Shown: positions 1 to 14,630, numbered from the stretch's first letter. The stretch: 64,000 nucleotides of DNA from Paragonimus skrjabini miyazakii (GCA_014338405.1 JTDE01022086.1:8990-72989); one strand, 5' to 3'. Numbers and translations are program-made. Notes: generated from the letters alone by a model not told the origin.

Positions 1-930
1 CTGTTATGCTTATCCGTGAATCTTCTGGGGGTAACTATTTGATTGTAGGACAGAGGTAATCAGGTTTGATTCCTCCGCAAGACTGTTTTGTGTACAGGTT
101 CGCCTTGTTCACATGAACAGAGTATTCACTAATGTTCGTTTATTTTGAATCGGTGTGAAGCTGCTGAAGTTTAAGTAATGACCGAACCACGTGGATTTTC
201 TTTAGACAGTTCTTGCAGCCGAGTCATCTTCTTGTCGACTTGTGAGTATGTCTAAAAATGGCAGACAGTTGTTCACCTCATGTTCGCAGGCAACCTTCAA
301 GTTAAGTTAAGAACTATTTAGACGTTGCACCAGATTATCTTTCACCTTTTTAAACCGACTGGATAGTAGTGCGTCGTCAAAGTAACGCTTGTAATATGTC
401 AAGTTTTCTATCTTCGTAGCTAGCTGCTGTTCAGGTTTCAACATGAAAGATGCAGCTGAGGTGGGGCCTAGTGGACTTCTTATGGATACTGCGTCGTTTT
501 GACGGTAGAAATGCTCGAGAAAACAAAAACTGACAATCCCAATACACAGTTATAAAGTTTTCTACGATATGTCGGTTGGAAGTGGGGACGAAATGCGACT
601 CGCTTAAAAAAGCTCACAAATATAGTCCATCGTTTCGTGTAGCGGAACATTTGTGAACAGTGACCGAACGTCAGTACAGCACATCAGTTTGATAGTAGGG
701 TTAATTCTGTCCAAGTCACTGATCAGTTCAAAAGAATTTTTGATGAAGTGTGTCTGGAATTATTGTTTTAATGCGGTTAGAATAGTGACTAGCTGGCGTG
801 CCAACTCATGCTCAGGTGAGTGCAACATTGAAAAAATTAGCCTAAGCGACCTCCCAGACTCTTACGTGTTCGGTAGGCCGTAAAGCCAGGGTGTGTATGA
901 TCCACACGACTGATTAAATTCATAGTTAGT
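1..930 (-). pseudogene. Penelope-like element reverse transcriptase, decayed and cut by the window edge
   Basis: Reading the minus strand from about 930 down to 1 gives fragments of a Penelope-like reverse transcriptase in correct order, spread over several frames. Near 632-674 is a segment reading DVRSLFTNVPLHET, the finger motif typical of this clade. Near 456-483 is SPLGPTSA. At about 371-382 is the catalytic motif YFDD, preceded by YYKR. Near 245-263 is LPFLDI, followed by a segment resembling the family's Y/HYLNFSSFTP thumb region. Stops and frameshifts separate these blocks, so it cannot encode a working enzyme, although the YxDD itself is kept. In this family the enzyme reverse-transcribes its own RNA and normally has a C-terminal GIY-YIG endonuclease; that part would lie beyond position 1. 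Identification is by motif order read by eye. Confidence 0.8.
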
Positions 931-3900
931 TCACCAGTAATCCTCAAATGTAAGGGCAACTAAACATGTCGTTCTATGCGGTCTTCTGTTCCAGTAAAAT
1001 CATTCACTCTTTCTATTCACCAAACTCCAAATGTTCATCCAGTATTGTTAACTTCTTCTATGAATGCGCGCCTTTGTCTAGAGTGACGGCCCAAGAACCT
1101 TCACTAGGCTTGAATGAGGTTTTCTTAACGATTGAAGATGTGCTCTCGTGATAGCACACCGGTTATTAATCGAAGCCTTGATAAGCTCATAAGTTCTACT
1201 GGTGAACTTAATCTTTAAATGTTTTAGACGACAAGCGTACATGTATATATATAAAATTTAGTGGGTGCAAAAACTTACACAATTGGAGAGATAAATATAG
1301 CTAAACAGGCATTATACCCGTTATCAGATTGTATAATGATTTGTCAGAATCTGTTTCCCCTCACTGATTTGTACACTATCAGGAACTAGAATCAAAGAAT
1401 TACGTGCAACGTAACTCCTCATATCTCGCCAAAAACAAACGTATATTATACAATTAGTTTACTCGCGGTAGTATCAAAAATTAGATGCATAATAATCTAT
1501 GCAGAATTCCAACGACATACTAGTTGGCGTTCCTTGTGATGTCATGTTCCAAATGTTCAAGTTAAACAACATGCAAACCTCAGGTTTATTTTATATGAAT
1601 TTGAATTCAAAGGTGGAACAATAGGTCGCTTACGCATTCACCGACCCTTGAATCAGTCGAGGTGCATGCACATTTAACCTGTTAACGTGATGTAATTTAC
1701 GTGTAGTAGTCACACACATATTTACTGGAGTAGTTCAGCATTCTAGAAAGTGATACCATATCTTACCTAGGTATATTTGAGTGAGTTAGCAAAAGTTGTA
1801 ATCTAAAATACTTAAATGTTGTAATAAGTACTGCGTTAGACAGTGGGTGTCGCAATTACACATGATCGTGTATGTTTTCTTCTTGGTACTTTTGAACCAC
1901 TATGCGAATCTAGTAATTTTAACGACGCACAGTTACGTGCGAAAGCTCGAGATCACAGCAAAGAACTTCGAATATTCTGCCATGCTACTTATACCAAATT
2001 TTTCTGTTAAGGTTAATGAGCGTTTTCATTGTGTGGTCAAGCTGTTAGTTGATATTTTGTCATTCGATCAAGTACAATGAGTGTAACGAACATCATTTGT
2101 TTACCCAGTGAGTTAAGTGGCGATTGTTTTGGCTCGTTAAGGTGGAAATCAGACTTGCTATATCAAGCTATGTTAACGTTTTTCACTGAAGACTAAAAGC
2201 AAGACCTTCTGCTATGTCTTTTCAACACACATATAAAAGCGAACCATACTGCAACCGAACAAGTTACAAATTTAGAATCGCACAGAATTCATCATATCGC
2301 AATCGCGGTAAAAATTTAAAGGAAATCAGGCGGCAGCATCGTACAGACAGCATTATGTCTTACCATTGTATGTTTAGAAACAGATACGACTCGTTCTCTA
2401 GGCGTACAGAGTTCTTCGCTAATAATCTACAACATGAGTACACTTTGCGTTGTATTGATTAGCCTACTGTACCACTTGGCTTGATTATCTGTCAAACGTT
2501 CCTCTCTCTTTTCATCTGGAAAACTTTAACGCTTACCTTTTCATCAAGTCTTCTACCTCAAAAATAAGAATTCCTGTTTGCTGGCTAAACTAATGTGTTT
2601 TGTGATGCTTGTTAGTTGACCACACCTTTGGGTGCATGGAACTGCAACTACTTAGCTTTTTCTATGGGCACTCTATGCAGCCTCTCAGTTGTCTATTTAT
2701 TAAAAAGTTGTTTGATATCTACCGATAGTTGGGTATGATGTGATATCCTGGATGAACACTGATATAATGGAGGTCAATGATCTTCACAACTCAAGTGCCA
2801 GGCTGCTGTGTGTTGCTCAATTGAGATAGTGGAGCAGCATCTTCTTGCAAATCAGTCATATCCCTGATGCATATGCATTGCAGGAGTCTCAGAAATTTAT
2901 AGACTTAAAAAGCATAGCTGAACCCTCTTTATTCATCTGGTTTGCTACTTTGGGCACTCCTAAAGATTTTTTTTGAAGACATCCAGACAGGGCAGTATTC
3001 TTTTTTTGACGCAACTGATAACAACTTTCAGGGTCCGAACCAACTTTTCCTGCTGTAATCGGGTGCCCGAGTGAGTCTACTGTGTGGTCAGGATTTCATT
3101 TCACTCACAACGAATGTCATTTTTTATCAGTGATGAAAACCGAGCTTATACGTCCACGGCTAAAGCACTTCTTCATGGCTTCTTCAATAACCTGCATCGA
3201 TGGTGGTGGCGATCAGGAAAACTTCGGGTCATTATGAGTGGAAATTATTCAACATGAACGCTTTTTACTTGTTGAGATCTGATCTGCGGCATTGTGCATA
3301 TACCATTAGGTTCGACGTTAAGCTTCGTAATCACGGAGTCCAGTCTTCAAATCGGAACCTGACTTTGTGAAATTAGGCGATACTGTCCTCTATCAGATGC
3401 CTCATGTAATCGCTGACGTTGACTCAGCAGCACACTGATTTCATGACAAGATCAATTTGCTTGATCTTAATTAGGCTTTTATGAAAGTAACTTGGCGTCG
3501 AAGAAGTAGTGTGACACGCCTAATTCTACGACAGAGCACACCAATTGGGTCGTTGGACATTTTTGTGTCTGCTAGAAAACAGAAGCTCTACGTTATTGTC
3601 ATTCTTTTTTGAGTGTTAAGAGCGTATTGTCGAACACATTCGTCGGCCCTTTGGTCTATAGGGCTGGCTTGTAAAATGGACTGGCTTACTTCGGAGACAA
3701 TAAACTTGGACTACCGCAGTAGAATATTTATCATAGGCACTTCCTGGCTGATAGACAGTATTGCAATCATTAGTTGCTAGCCTAATGCACCATCGCTGGA
3801 ACATCGTTGTTATTGGCGTGAAAACTGAGGCGTCTGAAATTGTATCGTGTGACACAGTCGTTAGTAAGTGTGGTATTATGGTCCCAAACAATACATCTAT

Positions 3901-6900
3901 ACAATCTAAGAATAGACCACATGAAAACTAAAGCTTCTTCCTTTCTTTTGGAAGTACTTTTTCCACGTCTTGCTCTGCCACACAGAAATGCAGACGATCA
4001 GAAAAATACCCTGCTTTATCATATCATCAACTTTCACCTATAACTAGTGATGTGTATATCAGTGGCATCAGCATTGAGCCTTTCACGATATGTTCTGTGG
4101 GAGCATTCTCATTCACACCACACTCAAGATTACATTTTCGGTTAGTGGTCGCCTAAAACGAAAGATGTCTAGCTGTAGTAACAAAATTCAGCGCGAATGG
4201 ACGTGGAACTGCAAACAACACAAGATTTTTTGTAGATTCTCCGGGTCCCTACATGTGTCTGGTCTGTCTGTAGATCGGTGTTTAGGTTATTCAACTTAAC
4301 ATCCATTCACTCCGAGAGTAATTCCGAAAGATTACAATTTTGTGACGTGAAAGTTACATCTTATCTATTTACCAGACAACTTGGCTTCCAAACCTGATGA
4401 ATTACTGCTCATAGTTGCCAGTGATACAATTTTTGCACTTTACCAAAAACTGTTAAATCATCCTAGGATAAAAATGTCGTAGAAATTGCATGAAACATTC
4501 GTTTAGCTCCAGTCCGAAATACTTCCGTTCACGCATACATTTTAAACTTAGAGAAGTTATATTAAATGACCCTCATGGTCTGCTGGTTGCCAATGGCTTA
4601 GTCTCTGGCGGCAAGATCACTCGCAGTTAGGAAATTGCGAGATCAACTGAGTAAAACGAATCAACCTTTGTTTAACTGCATCGCATAGTTTTCCGATTCA
4701 TTTATAGTTGTCGCACATCTTTGCAACCTCAAGTCAATGATATTCAACGCTTTTCATTATTTTTGTTTACAATCAAAGGCGATTCGCTCCATGCGGACGC
4801 TTGCATGCGAGTAACCAAGGTGAGAGCGCCACAAACTTGGTTCTTAAAACCATAGAGCTGCGCCTTGTGCTTCCAAAAGATGGTTAACCCTTCACATCCG
4901 ATGTCACTGGAGTTATGCTTTTTCCATCTCGTAGCGCACAAAATAAACGATCTGTTGATAAAGTTAAGACTGCGTCAGCTCCAACTTCATCGCATCAATG
5001 ATGTTCAGGTCTGTGGTGACATCCAGTGCCCAGAATCTCCAAAGTAGTACCAGATACGAGAAAGCTGACAGGAGCCGTCATTTATTCTTTCAGTCGCTTA
5101 GTTTAGTGCGGTTTCGTCAAATAATTCACGACAGCGACTATTTACGCCGTGGATCTGGACGTGCGTCTGACTCACATAAACACATGGTTTATTAAGTCTG
5201 TATGGGTATTTGGAATGATAGACTCATTGCCCCTTGTCTAAATGAAATGCTGTTATGCTGCGTACCGAAACATTAGGTGAACGGATTTCCAATGTCCGGA
5301 TATCACAAAGAATAGGCGAATCACTAGATTGTGCACTGTGATCCGTATCTATGCCTACGGTGAATTATTATCTCACAATTTTGTGGACATTCTTGGTATT
5401 AACCTTCTTTCTATATGCAAATCAGACAGCATTCCGGCATGTGGATCGGTGAGGGATTTCCCTACATGATATATATCGATTGGCAGACGTCCTGCCTGGA
5501 AGGGTTTTTGGTGGGGTTGTGATATTATTTATCAGTGAAACTGACTTAGTCATTAGGTTATGAAAACGATATCTCCTCCGATCACTGCATCACACCGGCC
5601 GCTGTTGCCAAATCTCACGTGCATATGCAGACGACATGAGTAAATTCATGAGAAGGTTCCGTTACACGCTTGTTTATGTTTGCAGTCCATCGACCCCTAC
5701 GGTTTTCCTCTAGATTGTAGCCTTAGTATAAGCCAACCGCAGGAATAACTTGTATCGTACGTTTTGATGATAAATGAGTCAGATCTGCCGCTTAAAAATT
5801 TGCCACCACTGCACATTGTAGAATCAGTTGAACATAAAGTGTGTTATTGTTTATGTAGAACAGTTGCGAAGCTAGTTCCTTGCTGTTTGATTCGTACGCC
5901 AAAAATTTCCCCAACCTTATGCTAACGCGATTCAGAGATGGTAACGAAAAGACAGTGAACCTGCGAGCAAACTTTATTTAATGGCTTACTTGCTGTAAAA
6001 CAAGCAGACTTCAATGCAGCAAGTGAAGGCACTAGGGTGATGGACGTGAGAAAGCCTCTAGTACAACAGCGGGACAATCGCCAAAGAGGACTAATGTCAA
6101 CAGAAACTTCAGTCGACCTTTAGAATTCAAACAAGCGTCGAGCTGATTGGGAGGCGTTCCAAAATACAATGGCCGACAGTGTTATTCTATGGAATGTAGC
6201 CTACACCGTTGCAGATGACGCGGATTCGTTACACAGTCACTAGTAAGGTGGCGATGCCCACGCCAACACATTAACTTTGATATTAGTTATTTGTAGTAAA
6301 TTAACATTCATAGGGTAATGTGAACAAGTACGGTGGTACTAGAAAGACAACTCTCACTTCGCAGCGAGTTTAAGATTTTGAGGACATCCAAGGTGACCTA
6401 ATTATACAACTCCGTTACCAATAACTACTGTTTCAAGAGGGTAAAAGTTTGTCGTCGGCGGAGGTTTTTATTCTTATAAAAGAACACATTTCATGCCACA
6501 AAATCTGGTTGATGTTAGTCCAATACAATGAGTAAAATAACGTTCCTTCCTCAGAATCTTGAAACAACAGCTGCGACATGTGCACTTATTTGAGAAACAA
6601 CCTTCATTTGAATGGGTTTACTTTATTTGGGGACTGTGTTTATACAACAGGATGGTTATGAAGTTGTGTGGGAACTAGCCTGTCCTCAAACGGTGTGTTG
6701 GCAAGAATCCGAGCAGTTATCCATCGCTACTGCGTCAATTTATAAGATAATGAGAAACCAAATGTCAGTTGCTGATAATTCTCGTGTTCATCTCAGTCCA
6801 TATTTCACAGAATAACTCACTGGTAATGATGTCAATGCACCAGATTGTATCACTGTTATCAACCCGTATAAACAGTAAGATACAGAACGACAGCTTCATC

Positions 6901-9612
6901 TGAGAGTAGATTTGAGATAAACGTGTGTGGACGTTTAACGGGCGTGTTCGTGCTCCATCCTTCTCATCTACGTGCTCCTACGTAGTCTTCAGGGGGAACC
7001 TTCGTGCCATGATTCCGATAGTAACTGGAATTACCTAGCATTGTGAGTTGTGAAAACATACTAACGGTTTTCGAAAATGAAAAAGTAGTATATTCTGGGA
7101 CCAACGGCACTGGAGATGGCTTGAATAAAACATATAGCAATCGGAAATGCGCCAACGAGTGAAAGTCGACGGTACAGTAGAAGCATCTACTCGTTGTATT
7201 GTTACATGCGGGTTATTTTTGAGTTGTTTGTAAGACGTCTGTTTCACAAAACGTAAACAACGCCATCTAGCTTCAATTAGCTGGCTCGGACATGCAGTGA
7301 AAACGGCAAGGCTGTCAGTCCCACCTTGCTATTTGCCAGGTGAATATCTACTCACCCAGAGTTATAGGCAATCAACTACTTTCACTGCCATTTATTTTTT
7401 CAGTATCGATTGAATATATATAGCTTTGTCGAATGTTGTCGGACCAACCAAAGTGCAACTCTGCTCGGCGCGCTGGTTGGAAAACATAGGTTTCGGTGAT
7501 AGAAGGAGGTTTGCAGCATGAACTGATGAATTGCGACTTCGCCTCAACAGGAGAAATTGAACAACTCTATGGTTATTCCAGCAGTGAAAGTTTATAAAGG
7601 TCAGACTTATTTATGGGTTACCTCTCGGTAAAAATAAGGAGTGAGGTCGTTGCACTAAATCGCATTATCAACAGTCTGATCTATAAGGGTCTACCAAAAG
7701 GAATATTTACTGTCAAGACTGTCCGTTCATAATGACCGGATATTCTAAGATAACATCATGACCAACCGCATCGATCATCAACGGAAGGTTTAGTTGTAGT
7801 ACAATGAATATACCTTAAACTTCATGGCAAATTTTTGATCATTGTTGCGTCCAAGGGGGAGCACAATATATCGCATCCATGTAGACGGCGAAAGATGCGA
7901 CAAGTTTCTAGGGAAGCGTATTAACTGAATAAAAAATAGTATTCAACAAATGTTATTCAGGCTATCGAGAACTAGCGGCGAGTGCACCTGTATGAAAGCT
8001 TGAGGTATAAAAAATGTCAAATCTGAACCGGATGACCAGTAGCAAGGAGTAGTGCCTATTTGTTTTATTCATGAGTGTTCATCTATAGTTTACAGCGGCT
8101 GGGCGCTATAAACCACCCTGTCCGCTTATTTGTGCGAAAAGTGTAGATGAAACATCTGACAGACCGGCGGAACTGCACGGCTGCAGCCGAGATCCTTGGA
8201 AATCTAAATGGTCATTTCTCATCACATAACAAACCCATATTGTCAAAAATGAGCAACAGCAGATGACATTTTGGTGCGTATACACACTCACGCAACGATT
8301 CCCAAATATACGCAGTAGAAACCAGACGTGAAATACAAATACGAATGATTGGGAGACCCAACGGATATTATGCCGCAATTACAACAGACCTCGTGCATAC
8401 TAAACGACACCAACACGCGAAAATTGCTCAGGGGGTTTGTGATCCAACCGTCGACTGCGTAAGCAAGCCGGAAGGATGTAGGGCACCGTCAGCACGCATA
8501 GGCCAACAAACTTGAAAACAAGCAAGCGCGATTGCATACAGCAATCGGACAACAGGAAAAAGTCCTCACGATCCTATGTACAGCGCGAACTAGTACCCTA
8601 GGAAAAATTTCATACATTCTGCAGCAGGCGGATCAGGGTTATCTTCAGGTTATTACAAAATCCTGGGTTATACGACCCGTCATAACCTCAGAAAGAAGGC
8701 TAAATCCTTGTGTGTCTGGTGTACGCGTATGTGACAACGTAACCTCACAGCAGTTTACGTATATCGAGTGCACGAACTGCTTCATTTTTTGGCCGCAGAG
8801 ATGACTTTAAGAAGGAATTGAAATTCAGAACGAACTATCGGTCAGGAATGGATGGAATATTTTTCTATGTTCACCCCTCAGAGAGTATGTGTGTGCTGTA
8901 GCCTTATGTGTAGTTCCTTGAGGTCACTCAGACTCGTCGTATTTTTACGGATGTATACTGGCTGAGCAACTACGCACTCAGAATTAGGAATGGTGAAAAG
9001 CCACTATTTATCAAAGATTATATAGTAAGGGGTTACTGTTATCACCGTAGCAGCGAAGACTGGTTCCAATTACCCTGTGAAAGACAACTCTTTTTGTCCG
9101 CATAATTGAGGGGTTAACAAGCCCGAAATTGAATCAGGCAATCCACATACAACGTTCTTATGGGGTGACAGCTGCAAACTAACGTTGTCCAGCCATATGT
9201 GCCACAGGTTTGATTTATTACCAGGATGTTTCCAGAAACCAGCAGCACCTAGCGAAAAGATTTGTTCTTTTGAATGTACTTTTCATTGAAAGCATGACAT
9301 TTTATTTTGGAGGTAACTGTGCATCACTGAACACAATTTAGAGTGTAAGAGAACTTTACCTCGTACAAATCGTCAAAATAGAAGTGATCGTAATTTACAT
9401 TGGGATCTCATGAAGATTTAAGGTGATGTAGACCCACCGGTATAAGGTTAACTATCGAATGGCCTTCGTTAGCTACGTCACAATTGTGCGAACTATTGAA
9501 GGATCTTTCATCACTCTAAGCTTTACGAATGTGTGCAGATGGCTCAAACCAAAGTGTAATCGAAAAACACCTGATTGTCTAGCTTAACTTCGTTCAACAC
9601 TTGTCACGTGCA
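931..9612. other. Non-coding block, no supported gene
   Basis: I see no recognisable protein family, RNA gene or member of the repeat families described elsewhere in this window. Open frames are short (under about 95 codons), overlap on both strands and lack matching splice sites with conserved motifs. The first 200-300 bases may still be eroded 5' sequence of the Penelope-like element. If the leucine-rich-repeat exon at 11247 belongs to a plus-strand gene, this block is its upstream intron or flank. Confidence 0.5.
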
Positions 9613-9638
9613 GCAGTATGGACCGTGGTCCATACTGC
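9613..9638. repeat. Near-perfect 26-bp palindrome
   Basis: A 12-bp arm GCAGTATGGACC is followed by GT and then the exact complement GGTCCATACTGC. The arms are perfect and the loop is only two bases. It stands alone in non-coding sequence with no second copy noticed. It could form a cruciform or an RNA hairpin with a very tight turn. No function is assigned. Confidence 0.85.
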
Positions 9639-11246
9639 CAGAGTATCCATGTCTGGACAAAGTGTGACGAGAGATCATCCTGACGCGGCACTTCTTTCCT
9701 GTTTCCACGACCGTTAAATCCCTTTCTTTCCACTCTCCGCCAAACCTGACAATTATTAACAACAACTAAAGCAACCACAAGTTTCTTTTGTTCTGTCCTT
9801 TTGTTTCACCTTATTTTGATCACCATGAGAAAGACTTTCCTTTCGATGGTCGAATGGCTAGACACTCTGCAGTTCGGCCAGTAGAATTATGAACTCTACA
9901 CTCATCATTGAAAATCAGCGCTCAGTTCCTCGCCGCTAAATGATGAGCATTGATTTGGCATAGTTTTCGTTAACTCAGATCTGCAATTAGGTGTATTGAT
10001 GCAAGCCGATCGACGTACTGTTCATATGTCCCAAGGAGAAAGACTGTGTTGAACGATACCCAAATTTCATGTCAGTTAGGCGGACCTTAAACTAGGCTTC
10101 TAAGTTTAAGACAGATCAAAACGTATCGTGCTGGAGCGATGTGTGGAGATTTTTTTAAATAAATATGTATATTCAATTCAATGCTGGTCATGTGATCATT
10201 GACTTAAAAGGATGGGCTCAGTTCTGCCAGATTTCCGGGCTGCTTCCTTTTAGGGACGATCCGATCCATTCTGACCGAAAAAAATTGTTCCATAAATTGA
10301 TACTGGAGGGTTTTTTCTATTGATGAGACACCTGATGCAAAACTGTTATTTATTGGGATACTTTATCAGTAAGTAAGTAATTTTTGCTTAAATGCTTTGT
10401 TGTTAAGCCGTTTACTAGAATGACAAAAATTCACACCGGTTAGTACGTGACACAAACAAGGCAACGTTGAAGTTTTCATATAAAATTCAAACGGAATGAT
10501 AGTTATCATAATGAGTCAGTCGGTTAACTTCAGTCTGTATGCCCATCCAAACTCCAACCGATAACTTTGTGACGTAATGATGAGTGGAACTCCAAACCAC
10601 CAATCGTTAACACTGGTGATTTGCTCCCTGAGTGACTGACCTATGCAAGCCTGGATATTTTGAAACGTTCTGCTTGATACAATGAAATTCAGCTAAACAT
10701 CTTTGTCTTGTGTACACATTGTTTTGATTTTGCTGAATCTATATAATTGTATTGATCTGATGATGAATTATCGAAAACAATTGTTCGTCACGTCTACTGT
10801 TCTATTTGAATTAAGGTTGAGGACGAACATTTTCATTCCGAGTCTTAGGTTAGGCTTTTCTGCCAACCGGATCGGTGAACAGACGTGAAAATACACACTG
10901 CCGAATGTTTTTAAATCTTCGTTTGGCGTATCGACGTTATGGGATTGTTGACTGACTGTGTTATTTTTCATGGTTATGTTTAGTGGTATCAAATGGTTTT
11001 AGACAATGATTCATACCATACTGGATTCACAAGCCTTCGTACTCTTTTCTGAAAATTTTGTTACATGGTATTAAGCTGTTGGTAAACAGAAGTGAATTTC
11101 GACTCAAAGCAAAATCGTTTAACAATCAGACCGATTTTCTCGTTTTTCTTTTACTTTGTATTGCGATTTTGTTTGATCTGGTAGTTGTGTAATTTAGTTG
11201 AAAAACAATCGATAAACCTAAAGATCATGTGAATCTTGGTTTTCAG
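9639..11246. other. Non-coding block upstream of the leucine-rich-repeat exon
   Basis: No gene or repeat family recognised. It ends in a splice acceptor (pyrimidine-rich run then TTTCAG at 11241-11246). Confidence 0.4.
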
Positions 11247-11386
11247 AAATTGGACAATTACAATCCCTACGTACCCTGGACTTGGAATACACAAATATGA
11301 TTGAACTGCCGAGCAGTATTGCACTAATGGTTCATTTGGAAACACTGAAACTCGATGGCAACCCTTTACAATCTCCCCCTTTGGCT
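11247..11386 (+). CDS. Exon encoding leucine-rich repeats, LRCH-like
   Basis: The segment follows a good acceptor (GGTTTTCAG ending 11246) and runs into a consensus donor GTGAGT at 11387. In the open frame (first two bases complete a codon) it reads IGQLQSLRTLDLEY, then a repeat with IELPSSIALMVHLETLKLDG, then NPLQSPPLA. This shows about two LRRs of the LxxLxxLxL...LPxxI type, a fold used as a protein-protein interaction surface. The NPLQSPP end closely resembles the last LRR of LRCH proteins, which carry an N-terminal LRR array and a C-terminal calponin homology domain; that resemblance is from memory of the family. Plain LRR scaffolds (LRRC40, SHOC2 or Scribble type) are alternatives. With the GTGAGT donor the exon ends in phase 0, which does not match the next candidate exon at 35705; a weaker GT at 11391 would match. 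No upstream LRR exons were found in the window. Confidence 0.6.
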
Positions 11387-14217
11387 GTGAGTTGTCAACT
11401 ACTGCATAATTTTTTCTATACAGATTTGTTAGAACGGATAAAATTGATGGCTTCATCAAGCATATATGTTGGTGTCGTTGTTAAAATAGAGATCATCGCC
11501 CTAGCGTGAGAAAAGTCAGCTGATAATTTTTCACAATGTCGTTACCAGTAGACATAAACCGCTCCGAATGAAGTAGTCTCTTACGCTTGTAGTTTGCATT
11601 TTTTACGGTCGCCCTGTGTACTTAAACCGCTGGGCTAATATCACACCTGGGACAGGGTAAAGACCCAATCCTAGACTAGGTAAATAAATTAACCGCCAAA
11701 ATTCATTGCAAATTGGTCCGTTGTTGTTTGAGGCTGGGATTCTTTGCTGATAACCCCAATTTCCAGTTATATTCCCGAAGTTTCTAAACTTTGTCTTATA
11801 CATTCATTTGGTGGAAGGTTCTGCTGATTGTTGAACTCGGTTTTGACCCGATTATCTGACTTACGATGTGGTTTATAAACAAGTTAATATTTCTTCTAAA
11901 TACTTTTGAATCTACGTAGCCACTCAACTGGTACAGATTGAACTTGTTAGTCAATTCACATCTGGAGTGACATCAATTCGATTCGATTTCTTTCAACGGT
12001 AACCTCGTTATGTACCTTGTTATATTCGAGCGCAGTCCTTGATATTGCAACTTGCCAGGTTGAAGACAACTCGGCTGAAGTTACCGAAATCGGTATAACT
12101 GATTCAACAGATATCTTTTCAAGTGTTTGTTATTGTCGTTATCCCAGTGAGTCGATCGAAACTCACAGATATCCGATCACCACATACACTGACCAGCTCG
12201 TTTAACCAGAAGCTCCTTTACGATGCACAAACCTACGCCGACAAAGCAACCAGTTCCACTTCGCTGTGTACTAGGCTGCGTGCTATTGTACTTCATCCAT
12301 CTATCGGACTAATCCATTCACAGAGCGTATTCACCAATGAACTGTGGAATATCTTGTTAGATTAAAAAGCACGTGGTCCAATTGGTGCTATTTTCCAGCT
12401 GTTAACAACAAACTATGAGTTCTTTTACACATCACATTCCTCTTTGTGTACATGAATGACCAACAAATGCTACCTAAAATACACCTTAAACACAGAACAG
12501 TACTCTCCTGATATGGTTGACAGCTGCTCATTATCGTACCATCTCGTCTTCCACTTATCACCATCACCGTCAACTTTGTGCTTACTAGGCGGTGTGCTAA
12601 CAGAACCGTGTCCCCCTGTATATTCATATCCCCTCATTGTGTTCTTTGGCTTCGAATTGTGCGAACAAATGGTGCGCCTTCGTCCATATTTAAGTATTCC
12701 ATTGGTGCCTCTTCACTCAGCTACTTCCTCGCGGCTGTTGTGGGTGCATTCGGGCTTTTTGTAGGCAGATCACGTGAGCTAACATTAACCCTTAACAGAA
12801 CGGTCGAAAGCTAACCATCTCTGGTCGAAAACACGATGTCCTAATTAACGTTCCCATGATGCACTTGACTGAAAGTGCATACGAATCCGTTTCCGAACTT
12901 CACAAGTTAATGACAGAGTTTTCTACTCAGGCCCTCATACACAAATTTTCTTCGTTCAGGAACTTTTCGCTTCATGAGATCGGTCTTCTGCTGTCAACAA
13001 ATTTTGGTCATAAGGCAAATAGTGCTGGTATTACATTACTCTGTAACTCTTCAAAACCACCTTGGATTTGGAGGCGGACTGAGTTGCCGCACCAGTTCTT
13101 GAAATCTTCACCGATCTCTGGTCTCTAACTTATCTGGGGTAAGCGTCAATAGTTAGTCACAAGTGAGACGTTCACTTCAAACTCTAGTCTCAGCCGTCCA
13201 TATAATAAGTTAGTTGTCTGAGGAACACTGATTACGCGTACCCGAGAAGTGGTAACAAAGACGAGACCGGTCGTATACTTCGGAAGAATTCTGCTCATAT
13301 GCTGACACACTCTGTGAAATCCGATTTGTCTTTTGGACACCTGGTTTCTATTGATCTGTAACCTCTCATTTATACGCTGTTGTGTTTTGTTTACTTTCCC
13401 GCGGCGTGACGCCAGATGTGCGTAATGGAACGTATTACTTTCATCCTGTCTTTGGATATAATGTATTGTTCTGTTATTTTACGGAGTCCTCCGGTTTACT
13501 GTACTGTGTATTCACATTGTAGTCGGGTTGGTACGTATCGAACGCTCGGGTTTGATCCACTTGACGACTAGTCAAGCTTTTGTGATGAAATTGTAACTGT
13601 TTCATCTATTATTATGGCAACTGCTTTTGATAAGTGAAATTATTCTGCAGCCTCAAAACTACCACCGTAGTAATTAAGGACACTTTTAGTTTGGTAACAG
13701 GAATATGAGTCTGGTGTTGACGGAGATTAGTTTTGCATATACAGGGGTTGTGAAATCCAAAAAGTTAGTTGTCTTCAGTTATGCCAATATAACATATGCG
13801 TCGCTGGACTCAGCTGAAGCAGTCATTTTTCGGGAAGATTAACATAGCCGAAACCTACTGTAGTACCAAGTTGCAACTCACAAACGGAAGACGTGTCACC
13901 AACCTAATTTAGCTGTACAGTCACCACGTCTGTAAATGTGATTGATTTAGATGTGGATTATTGATGATGACGACATAAGAAATAGAGCGTTCAGAATCTT
14001 AAGATACACAAATTAATGAAACACGGTGCAGATGACGCATGATTTGAACTTGTATTTTGATTGATTGGATGACTAGTCGTGTTCAAGTAAAAATGTCTAT
14101 CGAACTGACACATTCTCACAAACGTTTAGCCAGTTCCTTTCAAAAAGAAACAAGATACTGAAGTTATTCTCCTGCTAGAATATCCTTATCAGTAATCGAA
14201 ATATCTCTCGACAGTTT
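11387..14217. other. Putative intron sequence, no supported gene
   Basis: Several overlapping open frames occur between 12017 and 13130 on both strands (up to 102 codons), but none shows a domain or motif I recognise. The cluster may be an eroded mobile element. Confidence 0.35.
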
Positions 14218-14630
14218 AAATGATATTTGTGATCTCAATTTGTAGAGAGGTCTAAGTCATGGGGTCTTTGACTGTGACTGACAGGGCAGTTAGTATACCT
14301 CTTATCAAAACGACCGGATAGTATGAGCATTACTCATAAGTGAATACGAATGGGTGTTTGCATGGGATAAGTCAGTCATACTCAATTTGAGGTCTGTGGC
14401 ACAATGGTCAACACGGCAACTGACGAAAGCACGATAGTAGGTTAACTCTCGATCCTTACAAGGTTACGCATCATTGATCGTCTCCAACCTGCGCTAAACT
14501 CGAGTACTGTGCTTTGTTTGGAAAATGGCTGAAAGTAACTTCTGTGGAAATGTGAACGTTGCAATCAGATGCCTGTGATATTCAAATTATATCAACCATA
14601 ATCTCTGGATAACTATCGGTAGTCTACCCA
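14218..14630 (+). repeat. Old copy of the tRNA-headed hammerhead element (copy A)
   Basis: This is a strongly diverged but end-to-end alignable copy of the family described at 18254 and 49687. Shared landmarks in order are the 5' lead-in, ATTACTCATAAGTGAA near 14330, the box-A region GTGGCACAATGG near 14396, AACTCGAGTACTGTGC near 14500, and a tail ending near GGTAGTC. The ribozyme region (about 14468-14513) has TTGATCG in place of CUGACGA and TAAA in place of GAAA, so it is dead. The divergence suggests the family has been active over a long time. Confidence 0.75.

Noticed and set aside
12017..13130. Cluster of open frames considered as exons following the LRR exon
   Set aside because: No LRCH-like or other motif, frames overlap on both strands, and no matching splice phases.
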